NCBI GenBank assembly: GCA_020441385.1
Contig: JAGRMG010000187.1
Location: forward strand, 1 to 42,603
Length of the DNA: 42,603 nucleotides
Reading direction: 5' to 3'
From: Paracoccaceae bacterium
Lineage (GTDB): Bacteria; Pseudomonadota; Alphaproteobacteria; Rhodobacterales; Rhodobacteraceae
How positions within the stretch are numbered: the first letter of the stretch is position 1; every line of letters starts with the position of its first letter. The notes beneath the pieces are model-generated. The model was not told where the DNA came from and made no database searches. It worked only from the letters and a program-made list of their open reading frames with translations. Positions 10,199 through 18,538 of the stretch are shown here, in pieces. Made by a program: the position numbers and the translations under genes.

Positions 10199-11434
10199 AT
10201 GGGCGAAGCGGTTCTCGATCCGGATTTCGTGCGGGCTCAGTTTCCCGCCTTTGCCGAACCGTCGCTTCGCGACCGGGCGTTCTTCGAGAATGCCGGCGGA
10301 TCCTATACCTGCGCGCCGGTGATCGACCGGCTGACGCGGTTCTACCGGCAACGCAAGGTTCAACCCTACGCGCCGTTCGAGGCAAGCCGGCTGGCCGGTG
10401 CCGAGATGGACGAGGCGCGCGCCCGCATGGCGGCGATTCTCGGCGTCGCGGAGGACGAGCTGAGCTTTGGGCCCTCCACCACCCAGAACACCTATGTTCT
10501 GGCCCAGGCGTTCCGCCAGTTCCTGCAACCGGGCGAGGCGATCATCGTGACCGATCAGGATCACGAGGCCAATACCGGCCCATGGCGGCGGCTGGCGGCC
10601 GAGGGCATCGAGATTCGCGAATGGAAGATCGACCCGGGCAGCGGGCATCTCGACCCCGAGGCGCTGGAACCGCTGCTGGACGAAAGGGTACGGCTGGTCT
10701 GCTTCCCGCATTGTTCCAACGTGGTGGGCGAAATCAACCCGGTGGTCGAGATCACCGCCATCGCCCATGCCGCCGGCGCCTTCGTGTGCGTCGATGGCGT
10801 ATCGCTGGCGCCGCACGGCTTTCCTGATGTCGGGCAACTGGGGCCGGATATCTACCTGTTCTCGGCCTACAAGACCTACGGGCCGCATCAGGGGCTGATG
10901 GTGATCCGCCGGGCGCTGGCCGAACTGCTGCCCAACCAGGGGCATCATTTCAACGGGGACGTCTTGCACAAGCGTTTCACGCCGGCCGGCCCCGACCATG
11001 CCCAGATCGCGGCGAGCGCGGGCATGGCCGATTATCTCGATGCGCTGTGCGACCATCACGGCGGCCCCGGCGCCGGCGCGGCGGCGCGGGCGCGTTTCGT
11101 GCGCGAGCTGATGCGCAGCCACGAAACGGCGCTTCTCCAGCCGCTGCTGGACGCGGTGGCCGAGCGCAACTCGGTGCGCCTGATCGGCCCGGCGCAGGCG
11201 GCCCGCCGGGCGCCGACCGTGGCGCTGGCCGTGCGGGGCAGGGCGGGCGCGGCGGTGGCCGCGGCTCTGGCCGAACACGGGATCATGGCGGGGGGCGGCG
11301 ATTTCTACGCGCAGCGCCCGCTGGCGGCGATGGGGGTCGATCCCGCCCAGGGCGTGCTGCGTCTGAGTTTCACGCATTACACCACCGCCGACGAGGTCGA
11401 GCGGCTGATCGCCGCGCTGGACCGGGTTCTTTAG
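10199..11434 (+). CDS. Class V aminotransferase-fold PLP enzyme, cysteine desulfurase-like (TIGR01976 type)
   Basis: ATG 10199 with GGGAAGGA upstream gives 411 residues. The fold-type I signature is clear: FFENAGGSYTCAPV near the N-terminus, DQDHEANTGPW, VDGVSLAPH for the ring-stacking Asp, and the Schiff-base lysine in SAYKTYGPHQG (Lys225). The C-terminal region where cysteine desulfurases carry their reactive Cys (RxGxHC) instead reads MAGGGDFYAQRPLAAMG, with no Cys. True sulfur transfer is therefore doubtful; the substrate is unknown. It starts directly after the BCCT terminator, so the promoter must overlap that hairpin. The photolyase gene follows after nine bases and is likely co-transcribed. 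Confidence 0.85.
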   Translation: MGEAVLDPDFVRAQFPAFAEPSLRDRAFFENAGGSYTCAPVIDRLTRFYRQRKVQPYAPFEASRLAGAEMDEARARMAAILGVAEDELSFGPSTTQNTYVLAQAFRQFLQPGEAIIVTDQDHEANTGPWRRLAAEGIEIREWKIDPGSGHLDPEALEPLLDERVRLVCFPHCSNVVGEINPVVEITAIAHAAGAFVCVDGVSLAPHGFPDVGQLGPDIYLFSAYKTYGPHQGLMVIRRALAELLPNQGHHFNGDVLHKRFTPAGPDHAQIAASAGMADYLDALCDHHGGPGAGAAARARFVRELMRSHETALLQPLLDAVAERNSVRLIGPAQAARRAPTVALAVRGRAGAAVAAALAEHGIMAGGGDFYAQRPLAAMGVDPAQGVLRLSFTHYTTADEVERLIAALDRVL

Positions 11435-11443
11435 CGCCCGGCC

Positions 11444-12871
11444 ATGGCAGAGGAGCGCTTTCCCGTCCTGCTATGGTTTCGCCGCGATCTGCGGCTGTCC
11501 GATCACGCGGCGCTGAACGCGGCCTGCGCCTCGGGGCGGCCGGTGATTCCGGTGTTCATTCTGGACGATTGCGCCGAAACGCTGGGCGCGGCGGCGAAAT
11601 GGCGCCTGGGTGCGGGGCTTGAGGCATTCGCCGCGACGCTGGCGCAACGGGGCAGCCGCCTGGTGCTGCGGCGGGGCGGAGCGCTGGAGACTCTGCGCGC
11701 GCTCGTGCGCGACACCGGGGCCGGCGCGGTCTGGTGGATGCGCGCCTACGACCCCCGGTCGCGCGAGCGCGACGCGGCGATCAAGACGGCGCTGAAATCG
11801 GATGGCATCGGGGCCCGTTCGTTTTCCGGCCAGCTTCTGTTCGAACCCTGGCGGGTGGCGACCAAAGCGGGAACGCCGTTCAAGGTGTTCACGCCGATGT
11901 GGCGGGCGGTGCGCGGGCGGGACGTGGCCGAACCGCTGCCGCCGCCGGGGCGGATCGCGGCGCCCGGCAACTGGCCGCGATCGGATGCGCTGGAAGATTG
12001 GGCGCTGGGCCACGCGATGCGGCGCGGCGCGGCGGTGGTGGCGGGCCACAGCGCCCCGGGCGAGGCGGCCGGGCTTGACCGGCTTGACAGCTTCGTCTCG
12101 CAACGCATTGACCAATATGAACAACTGCGCGACCGGCCCGACCTGGACGCGACCTCGGGCCTGTCGGAATACCTCGCCCTGGGAGAGATCTCGGCGAGCC
12201 GCTGCTGGCATGCCGGTCTGCGCGTGCGCGCGCAAAACCCGAAGGGCGCGGAAGCCTTTCTGCGCCAGCTGGTCTGGCGCGACTTCGCGCATCATCTGAT
12301 GTATCACACGCCCCGCATCCTGACGCGCAACTGGCGCGAGGACTGGGACGCCTTTCCCTGGCGGACCGCGACCGACAGCCCCGAGGTGATCGCCTGGAAG
12401 CGCGGCCGCACCGGCATTGCCCTGGTCGATGCGGCGATGCGCGAGATGTACGTCACCGGGCGGATGCACAACCGGGCGCGCATGGTGGCCGCCAGCTATC
12501 TGACCAAGCATCTGCTGACCCACTGGCGCATCGGGCAGGACTGGTTCGCCGCGCATCTGACCGACTGGGACGAGGCCAACAATGCGCTCGGCTGGCAATG
12601 GGTCGCCGGTTCGGGCCCGGACGCGGCCCCCTATTTCCGCATCTTCAACCCCGAAACCCAGGCGCGGAAATTCGACCCCGAAGGCGCCTATCGGCAACGC
12701 TGGATCGCCGAGGAGCGCAAGCGCCCCGCGGCCACCGCGCTGGCCTATTTCGACGCGATTCCGCGCCGCTGGGGCCTTTCGCCCGGCGATCCCTATCCCG
12801 AACCGGTGGTCAGCCTTGCGCGGGGCCGTGCGGCCGCGCTCGATGCCTATCACGGCGCGGCCCCCGGTTGA
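11444..12871 (+). CDS. phrB: Deoxyribodipyrimidine photolyase (cryptochrome/photolyase family)
   Basis: The product is 475 residues. The N-terminal antenna domain opens with LLWFRRDLRLSDHAAL. The C-terminal FAD domain holds TGIALVDAAMREMYVTGRMH, then DWDEANNALGWQWVAGSG, and DAAPYFRIFNP, as in class I CPD photolyases. The enzyme uses blue light to reverse UV-induced pyrimidine dimers in DNA. It begins nine bases after the preceding PLP-enzyme gene, with only a weak ribosome site, which suggests coupling. The tellurite genes follow 75 bp downstream, giving a broad stress-defence cluster. Confidence 0.94.
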   Translation: MAEERFPVLLWFRRDLRLSDHAALNAACASGRPVIPVFILDDCAETLGAAAKWRLGAGLEAFAATLAQRGSRLVLRRGGALETLRALVRDTGAGAVWWMRAYDPRSRERDAAIKTALKSDGIGARSFSGQLLFEPWRVATKAGTPFKVFTPMWRAVRGRDVAEPLPPPGRIAAPGNWPRSDALEDWALGHAMRRGAAVVAGHSAPGEAAGLDRLDSFVSQRIDQYEQLRDRPDLDATSGLSEYLALGEISASRCWHAGLRVRAQNPKGAEAFLRQLVWRDFAHHLMYHTPRILTRNWREDWDAFPWRTATDSPEVIAWKRGRTGIALVDAAMREMYVTGRMHNRARMVAASYLTKHLLTHWRIGQDWFAAHLTDWDEANNALGWQWVAGSGPDAAPYFRIFNPETQARKFDPEGAYRQRWIAEERKRPAATALAYFDAIPRRWGLSPGDPYPEPVVSLARGRAAALDAYHGAAPG

Positions 12872-12946
12872 GCGGCAGAGTTCTTGCCTGCTGGCCGGAA
12901 CCGGCCTAGCCTGCCCATGACACCGCCAAGGAGCCGGACCCAGACG

Positions 12947-13393
12947 ATGCCCAACGCCGCCCGACTCGTTGCCGCCCTATGTCTGGCCGTGCTTGCCTTC
13001 GTCGTGTCGGGGCAGGTCAAGGAACTGTTCCCCGAAGGCACCTATTTCGGCAACTTCACACTCGTCAACGTCGCGCTGGGCGTGATCGTGGGCTGGCTGG
13101 TCATGGGCCGGCGCACCCGCACCATCCCCGGCATCGCGCCGGCAATCAACAACGGCATCACCGGAGTCGCCGTTCTGGTGTTCTGGGGGCTGTTCGTTCA
13201 GGGGATCGGCGCCATGGTCAAGCTGGCCATGCGCAACCGCTATGGCGGCCCGTTCGAGGCGATCACCGACACCTTCCGCATCATGTCCGAATACGGCCTG
13301 ATGATCCTGGTGCCCAACATCATCGCGACCCTGGCCATCGGGGCGGTTCTGGCCGGCTTTGCCACACAATACGCCGCGAGGATGTGGCGATGA
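12947..13393 (+). CDS. trgA: TrgA family membrane protein (tellurite resistance)
   Basis: I chose ATG 12947 (148 residues) because AAGGAG at 12928-12933 precedes it; an in-frame ATG at 12917 would put that site inside the gene. The product has four membrane segments, with MPNAARLVAALCLAVLAFVV at the start and GYLMI-like hydrophobic ends, and matches the TrgA family in length and composition. In R. sphaeroides trgA and trgB, next to cysK, contribute to high-level tellurite resistance; the same order (trgA, trgB, cysK) is present here. The mechanism of TrgA is not established. The identification rests on both sequence and context. Confidence 0.85.
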   Translation: MPNAARLVAALCLAVLAFVVSGQVKELFPEGTYFGNFTLVNVALGVIVGWLVMGRRTRTIPGIAPAINNGITGVAVLVFWGLFVQGIGAMVKLAMRNRYGGPFEAITDTFRIMSEYGLMILVPNIIATLAIGAVLAGFATQYAARMWR

Positions 13394-13417
13394 CCCCGGA
13401 CGAGTAGGCCACGTTTC

Positions 13418-14548
13418 ATGCCCGATCTGTTCTTTTACGGCACCCTGCGGCATCTGCCGCTTCTGGAGCGCGTCCTTGGCCGCCCGGCGGGGGCGATCGC
13501 GGCGCGGCCCGCGCGCCTGCCCGGTCATGGCGTCTTCTGGGCCGAGGGGCAGTCCTTTCCGATGATCGTGGCGCGAGCCGGCCAGAGCGCCGAGGGTCTT
13601 CTCGTCGCCGGGCTGAGCGACGCGGACATCGCCCGGCTGGAGTTCTACGAGGGCGGGTTCGACTATGACCTGCGCCCGGTGCGGGTGGTTTCCGACGATG
13701 GCGGCATGGCCCGGGCCCGGGTGTTCTTTCCGCCCGAGTCCGCGCACGCACCGCGCCCCGGCGCGCCCTGGTCGCTTGAGGACTGGGCCGCCCGATGGGG
13801 GCCGCTGACGCTGCGCGCGGCGCAGGAGGTGATGGCATGGTTCGGGCACAAGGAGGCCAGCGAGATCGCGCCGCTGTTCCCCTCGATCCGGCGCCGCGCC
13901 GCATCCTGGCTGGCGGCGCAGGCGCGTCCCGCCGATCCGGCGCGCGACATCGCCCGCGACGTGCGCGTTCTGGAACACGGCCATGACTGTCTGAACTTCT
14001 TCGGCATGGAACGCGCCGGGCTGCGGTTTCGCCGCCACGACGGGAGCCTGAGCGGCCCCGTGACCCGGTTCGCCCTGCTGGTGGGGGAGGCGGCAGTGGT
14101 GCTGCCCTACGATCCGGCCAACGACTGCGTGCTGCTGGTTGAACAGTTCCGCGCGCCGGTGTTTCTGGCCGGCGACCGCGCGCCCTGGGTGTGGGAGCCG
14201 GTGGCCGGCCTGGTCGACCCCGGCGAAAGCGCCGAAACCACCGCCCGGCGCGAGGCCCTGGAAGAGGCGGGGCTGGCGCTGACGCGGCTGGAAAGCGCCG
14301 GCCGGTGCTATTCAAGTACCGGATCGTCGGGTGAATTCCTGCACCTTTTCATAGGAATAGCCGACCTTTCGGATGCGCCGCAAGGCGGTGGCGGCCTGGC
14401 ATCCGAGGGCGAGGACATCGCCAGCCGGATCGTCGGCTTTGACGAACTGATGCGCGGTGTCGATGCGGGCGAATACAAGGATCTGCCGCTGCTGACCACC
14501 GCCCTGTGGCTGGCCCGCCATCGCGACCGGCTGCGCAACGACGCTTGA
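13418..14548 (+). CDS. trgB: TrgB: gamma-glutamylcyclotransferase-like domain fused to Nudix hydrolase
   Basis: This 376-residue protein has two domains. Residues 1-~110 (MPDLFFYGTLRHLPLLERVL, then LEFYEGGFDY) are an AIG2/GGCT-like fold. Residues ~175-370 are a Nudix hydrolase of the ADP-ribose pyrophosphatase type, with the Nudix box at 264-286 (G-x5-E-x7-REALEEAG) and the upstream VEQFRAPV strand. Nudix enzymes hydrolyse nucleoside diphosphates linked to another group, typically ADP-ribose. The gene follows trgA by 24 bp, as in the R. sphaeroides tellurite locus. How either activity protects against tellurite is unknown; a redox or glutathione link is a guess. Confidence 0.88.
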   Translation: MPDLFFYGTLRHLPLLERVLGRPAGAIAARPARLPGHGVFWAEGQSFPMIVARAGQSAEGLLVAGLSDADIARLEFYEGGFDYDLRPVRVVSDDGGMARARVFFPPESAHAPRPGAPWSLEDWAARWGPLTLRAAQEVMAWFGHKEASEIAPLFPSIRRRAASWLAAQARPADPARDIARDVRVLEHGHDCLNFFGMERAGLRFRRHDGSLSGPVTRFALLVGEAAVVLPYDPANDCVLLVEQFRAPVFLAGDRAPWVWEPVAGLVDPGESAETTARREALEEAGLALTRLESAGRCYSSTGSSGEFLHLFIGIADLSDAPQGGGGLASEGEDIASRIVGFDELMRGVDAGEYKDLPLLTTALWLARHRDRLRNDA

Positions 14549-14600
14549 GATCGGGCCGGGCCGGGGTTACATCGGGTCGAAACCAGAAACGGGGGATACC

Positions 14601-15635
14601 ATGCGCATCGCACGCGATCTGGCCGAGGCCGTCGGACATACGCCGCTGATCCGGCTGCGCAGGGTCAGCGAGGAAACCGGCTGCGAGATCCTCGGCAAGG
14701 CGGAATTCATGAACCCCGGTCAGTCGGTCAAGGACCGCGCCGCGCTTTACATCATCCGCGATGCCGTGGCCCGCGGCGCCCTGCGCCCCGGCGGAACCAT
14801 CGTCGAGGGTACCGCCGGCAATACCGGGATCGGGCTGGCGCTGGTGGGCGCCTCGATGGGGTTTCGCACCGTCATCGTCATTCCCGAGACGCAGAGCGAG
14901 GAAAAGAAGGACATGCTGCGGCTGGCCGGCGCCGATCTGGTGCAGGTGCCGGCGGCGCCGTACCGCAACCCGAACAATTTCGTGCGCTATTCCGAACGCT
15001 TGGCAAACGAACTGAACAGGACCAGGCCCGAAGGCGCGATCTGGGCCAACCAGTTCGACAACGTGGCCAACCGCCAGGCGCATGTGGAGACCACGGGGCC
15101 CGAGATCTGGGAACAGACCGGCGGGCGGGTCAGCGGGTTCATCTGCGCGGTCGGTTCGGGCGGCACGCTGGCCGGGGTCGCGGAGGCGTTGCAACCCAAG
15201 GGCGTGCGCATCGGGCTGGCCGATCCGATGGGGGCGGCGCTCTATTCCTACTACACCACCGGAGAACTGAAGAGCGAGGGCGGCTCGGTCGCCGAGGGCA
15301 TCGGCCAGGTGCGCATCACCCGCAACCTCGAGGGTTTCACCCCCGATTTCGCCTGCCAGATCGCCGATGACGAGGCATTGCCATATGTGTTCGACCTGCT
15401 GCACGACGAGGGGCTGGTGATGGGCGGCTCGACCGCGATCAACATCGCCGGTGCGGTGCGCATGGCCCGCGAAATGGGGCCGGGCCATACCATCGTCACC
15501 GTGTTGTGCGATTATGGCTCGCGCTATCAGTCCAAGCTGTTCAACCCGGAATTCCTCAAGGAAAAGGGCCTGCCGGTGCCCGGCTGGATGAGCCGTGCCC
15601 CGGCCAGCATTCCCGGCGTTTTCGAGGACGTATGA
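14601..15635 (+). CDS. cysK: Cysteine synthase A (O-acetylserine sulfhydrylase)
   Basis: The product is 344 residues, slightly longer than typical CysK. The PLP-binding lysine is in NPGQSVKDRAA (Lys44), followed by the substrate loop EGTAGNTGIGLA and the phosphate-binding GSGGTLAGV. The tail YQSKLFNPEFLKEKGLPVPG is usual for alphaproteobacterial CysK. It makes cysteine from O-acetylserine and sulfide. In R. sphaeroides cysK next to trgAB affects tellurite resistance, presumably through thiol supply. Its stop overlaps the start of the following MscS gene (ATGA), which implies translational coupling. Confidence 0.94.
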   Translation: MRIARDLAEAVGHTPLIRLRRVSEETGCEILGKAEFMNPGQSVKDRAALYIIRDAVARGALRPGGTIVEGTAGNTGIGLALVGASMGFRTVIVIPETQSEEKKDMLRLAGADLVQVPAAPYRNPNNFVRYSERLANELNRTRPEGAIWANQFDNVANRQAHVETTGPEIWEQTGGRVSGFICAVGSGGTLAGVAEALQPKGVRIGLADPMGAALYSYYTTGELKSEGGSVAEGIGQVRITRNLEGFTPDFACQIADDEALPYVFDLLHDEGLVMGGSTAINIAGAVRMAREMGPGHTIVTVLCDYGSRYQSKLFNPEFLKEKGLPVPGWMSRAPASIPGVFEDV

Positions 15636-18034
15636 CGACACTTCCCCGATGTCTCATCGCGGCCCTGACCGCGCTCGTGCTGACATTCGTCGCGGGCGTT
15701 TGCGGCGCGCAGGTCAGCGACGAGCAGCGCGAGTATTTCGAGGAATGGCAAAAGACCGCGACGCGCGCCGAACAGGTGATCGACGCGCGGCGGGCCTCGA
15801 GCGCGGCGCTGGAAAACCTGCGCGCCGAAATCGTCGGATACCGCGAGGTCTTCGCCAAGACCAGGGCTGCGAACTCGGCGCGGATCAAGACCCTGAAATC
15901 GCAGATCGACGCGCTGGGTCCGCCCCCCGGCGAGGGCGAGGAAGAACCCGCCGACCTCGCCGCGCTGCGCAGCTCGCTGAACGAACAGCTCAACGCGCTG
16001 AGGGTGCCGCGCGTGGTGGCGGAGGAAGCCCACAACCGCGCCGACGGCCTGATCGGCGAGATCGACAAGATCATCCGCGAACGCGAGGCCCGCAAGCTCC
16101 TGTCGCGCGGCCCCTCGCCGCTGAACCCCGAACACTGGCCCAAGGCGCTGCGCGATGTCCAGAACGCCCTTGGCGCGCTGGTCAAGGAAACGGTGGACCT
16201 CAGCGGGTCGCGCGCCAGCCGCGGAAAGCTGCGCGACAACCTGCTGCCCATCGGCGGCCTTCTGCTGGTCGGGCTGGTACTGCTGTTGCGCGCCCGGACC
16301 TGGGCCGAGCGGTTCGGAGACTACCTACTGAGGTTCGGCGGCAGCGGCTCGGGGGTCTGGGGTTTCGTTGTCTCGCTGACCAAGATCTTTCTGCCGCTGG
16401 CCGGGGTCAACGCGATCACCCAGGCCGTCACCATGACCGGCATGTTGGGGTTGCGCGGCACGCTGATTGCCGAGTCCGTGCCGCAATGGGCCGCGACGCT
16501 GCTGTTCTTCAGATGGCTGGCCGACCGGCTGGTGCCGAAGGGCGAAACCGATGAACTGGTGCCGGTGGTATCCTCGCGCAAGCGCGAGACACGGTCCTAT
16601 GTCGCCCTGCTGGCCTGGATGCTGGTCCTTTATGACGCGGTCGGCCTGTTCGGCCAGATCGAGAGCATTTCCGAGGCGTCGCGCGCCGTGGTGTCCTTTC
16701 CGGGTATTCTCATCACCGCGCTGATCCTGTCGCGCATGCAGGGTATTCAACTGCGCGAACCGGGGGAATCCGCCGACACCGCGCCGACCCGAAGTTCCGC
16801 CGTTGCCGGTGTGGTGCGGCTGGCGCGCAAGGCGGCGATTGTCCTGAGCGTCGCGGCGCCGGCCCTGGCGGCGTTCGGATATGTCTATGCCGCCGAATCC
16901 ATCATCTACCCGGTGGTTCTGACGCTGGCCCTGATCGCCGTCTGCGTGGTGTTGCAGCATTTTCTCACCGATCTCTACGGATGGCTCTGGCATCGCGGCG
17001 AATCGGCCCGGGATTCGCTGTTTGCGGTTCTCGCCGGCTTTGCGCTGGCGTTGCTGTCGATCCCGGTCCTGGCGCTGGTCTGGGGCGCGAGGGTGGCGGA
17101 TCTGACCGAGGTCTGGGCGATGTTCATGGCCGGCTTTCAGGTCGGCGATACGCGCGTGTCGCCCGAAGTATTCGTCATATTCGCGGTCGTGTTCGCCGCC
17201 GGATACATGGTGACGCGCCTGTTGCAGGGCGGATTGCGCAACTCGCTGCTGCCGAAGACCAGCATCGACCCGGGCGGTCAGAACGCGCTGGTGGCGGGAA
17301 CCGGCTATGTCGGCATCTTTCTGGCGGCGCTTGTCGCGATTGCCGCCGCCGGGCTGGACCTGTCGTCGCTGGCGCTGGTCGCGGGGGCGTTGTCGGTCGG
17401 TATCGGCTTCGGGCTACAGACCATCGTTTCCAACTTCGTCAGCGGCATCATCCTGCTGATCGAACGCCCGATTTCGAAAGGCGACTGGGTCGAGGTCAAC
17501 GGGCTGATGGGCTATGTGCGCGACATCTCGGTTCGCTCAACCCGGATCGAGACCTTCGATCGCACCGATGTCATCGTGCCGAATTCGGATCTGATATCGG
17601 GCACCGTGACCAACTATACCCGCGGCAACACCATCGGGCGGGTGATCGCCCCGGTCGGCGTGGCCTATTCGGCCGACCCCCGCAAGGTCGAGAAGATACT
17701 GCTCGAGATCGCGAACGCGCATCCCATGGTGCTGGCCAATCCCGCGCCCAGCGTGGCCTTTCAGGGCTTTGGCGCAAGTTCGCTGAATTTCGAGATCCGC
17801 GCCATTCTGCGCGATGTGAACTGGGTGCTGCATGTGCGTTCGGACATGAATTACGAGATCGCGCGGCGCTTTGCCGAGGAAGGCATCGAAATTCCGTTCC
17901 CGCAAAGCGATATCTGGCTGCGCAATCCCGAAACGCTGACCGGCGCGGCCGGGCAGGCGCAGGCGGCGGCGCCTGCCTCTGCGCCCGCGATCCGGCCCGA
18001 CCCATCCGACATGGATTCGACGGATGACAGCTGA
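15632..18034 (+). CDS. Large MscS-type mechanosensitive channel with DUF3772 region
   Basis: The ATG at 15632 overlaps the cysK stop; a signal peptide follows (about residues 1-28, LIAALTALVLTFVAGVCGAQ), giving an 800-residue exported channel. Residues ~30-180 are a polar, coiled-coil-prone periplasmic region (DUF3772 type). About ten membrane segments follow. The MscS core has LVAGALSVGIGFGLQTIVSNFVSG (pore helix) and the cytoplasmic beta domain, with RSTRIETFDRTDVIVPNSDL. It releases solutes when membrane tension rises. A short Ala/Pro-rich tail ends the protein. It is followed 45 bp later by a K+ channel gene. Confidence 0.9.
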   Translation: MTTLPRCLIAALTALVLTFVAGVCGAQVSDEQREYFEEWQKTATRAEQVIDARRASSAALENLRAEIVGYREVFAKTRAANSARIKTLKSQIDALGPPPGEGEEEPADLAALRSSLNEQLNALRVPRVVAEEAHNRADGLIGEIDKIIREREARKLLSRGPSPLNPEHWPKALRDVQNALGALVKETVDLSGSRASRGKLRDNLLPIGGLLLVGLVLLLRARTWAERFGDYLLRFGGSGSGVWGFVVSLTKIFLPLAGVNAITQAVTMTGMLGLRGTLIAESVPQWAATLLFFRWLADRLVPKGETDELVPVVSSRKRETRSYVALLAWMLVLYDAVGLFGQIESISEASRAVVSFPGILITALILSRMQGIQLREPGESADTAPTRSSAVAGVVRLARKAAIVLSVAAPALAAFGYVYAAESIIYPVVLTLALIAVCVVLQHFLTDLYGWLWHRGESARDSLFAVLAGFALALLSIPVLALVWGARVADLTEVWAMFMAGFQVGDTRVSPEVFVIFAVVFAAGYMVTRLLQGGLRNSLLPKTSIDPGGQNALVAGTGYVGIFLAALVAIAAAGLDLSSLALVAGALSVGIGFGLQTIVSNFVSGIILLIERPISKGDWVEVNGLMGYVRDISVRSTRIETFDRTDVIVPNSDLISGTVTNYTRGNTIGRVIAPVGVAYSADPRKVEKILLEIANAHPMVLANPAPSVAFQGFGASSLNFEIRAILRDVNWVLHVRSDMNYEIARRFAEEGIEIPFPQSDIWLRNPETLTGAAGQAQAAAPASAPAIRPDPSDMDSTDDS

Positions 18035-18079
18035 ACCCACGATGTGCATCGCCGCGCGCAGATCCGGGGCCGGGGCGCC

Positions 18080-18526
18080 ATGACGCTCGGGCAGCAGATC
18101 TTCTGGGGCGGCGTCACCATGGGGCTGTGCCTGTTCATCGAGACGGTGTTCCTGGTCTGGGCGACCACGATCATGCGCCGCATCGCGCAGCGCCTGTCGG
18201 ATGCGCGCCCGTCGGTCGAAACCGGCACGCTGATCCTGACGGCACTGGTCTTCATCCTGCTGGCCCATACCTCGCAGATCGCTATCTGGTCGTGGGTCTG
18301 GCTGCGCAACGACGCGCTGGCCGACTGGAACGAGGCGGTGTATTTCTCGCTCGTGACCTACACGACCGTCGGCTACGGCGACATAACGCTCGATCCCGGG
18401 CTGCGGGTGTTCGGCACCTTCGCGGGGGTTGCCGGCGTGCTGGGATTCGGGATCAGTTCGGCCTTTCTGATCGCGCTGATGAGCCGGCTGTTGCAGGACC
18501 GTCTGTTCCCCGGCAGCGGGGGCTGA
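18080..18526 (+). CDS. Small two-pore-helix-type potassium channel (Ion_trans_2)
   Basis: ATG 18080 gives 148 residues; a GTG at 18044 would add 12 charged residues without a better ribosome site. Hydrophobic segments near the N-terminus and centre are followed by a pore loop with the K+ selectivity filter TTVGYGD and a last membrane helix (GVLGFGISSAFLIALMSRLL). No RCK or other ligand domain follows, so gating is not evident. It lies 45 bp after the MscS gene and is probably in the same transcript. The 12-bp gap to the convergent cardiolipin synthase gene holds no obvious terminator. Confidence 0.88.
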   Translation: MTLGQQIFWGGVTMGLCLFIETVFLVWATTIMRRIAQRLSDARPSVETGTLILTALVFILLAHTSQIAIWSWVWLRNDALADWNEAVYFSLVTYTTVGYGDITLDPGLRVFGTFAGVAGVLGFGISSAFLIALMSRLLQDRLFPGSGG

Positions 18527-18538
18527 TACCGCCCGGGC

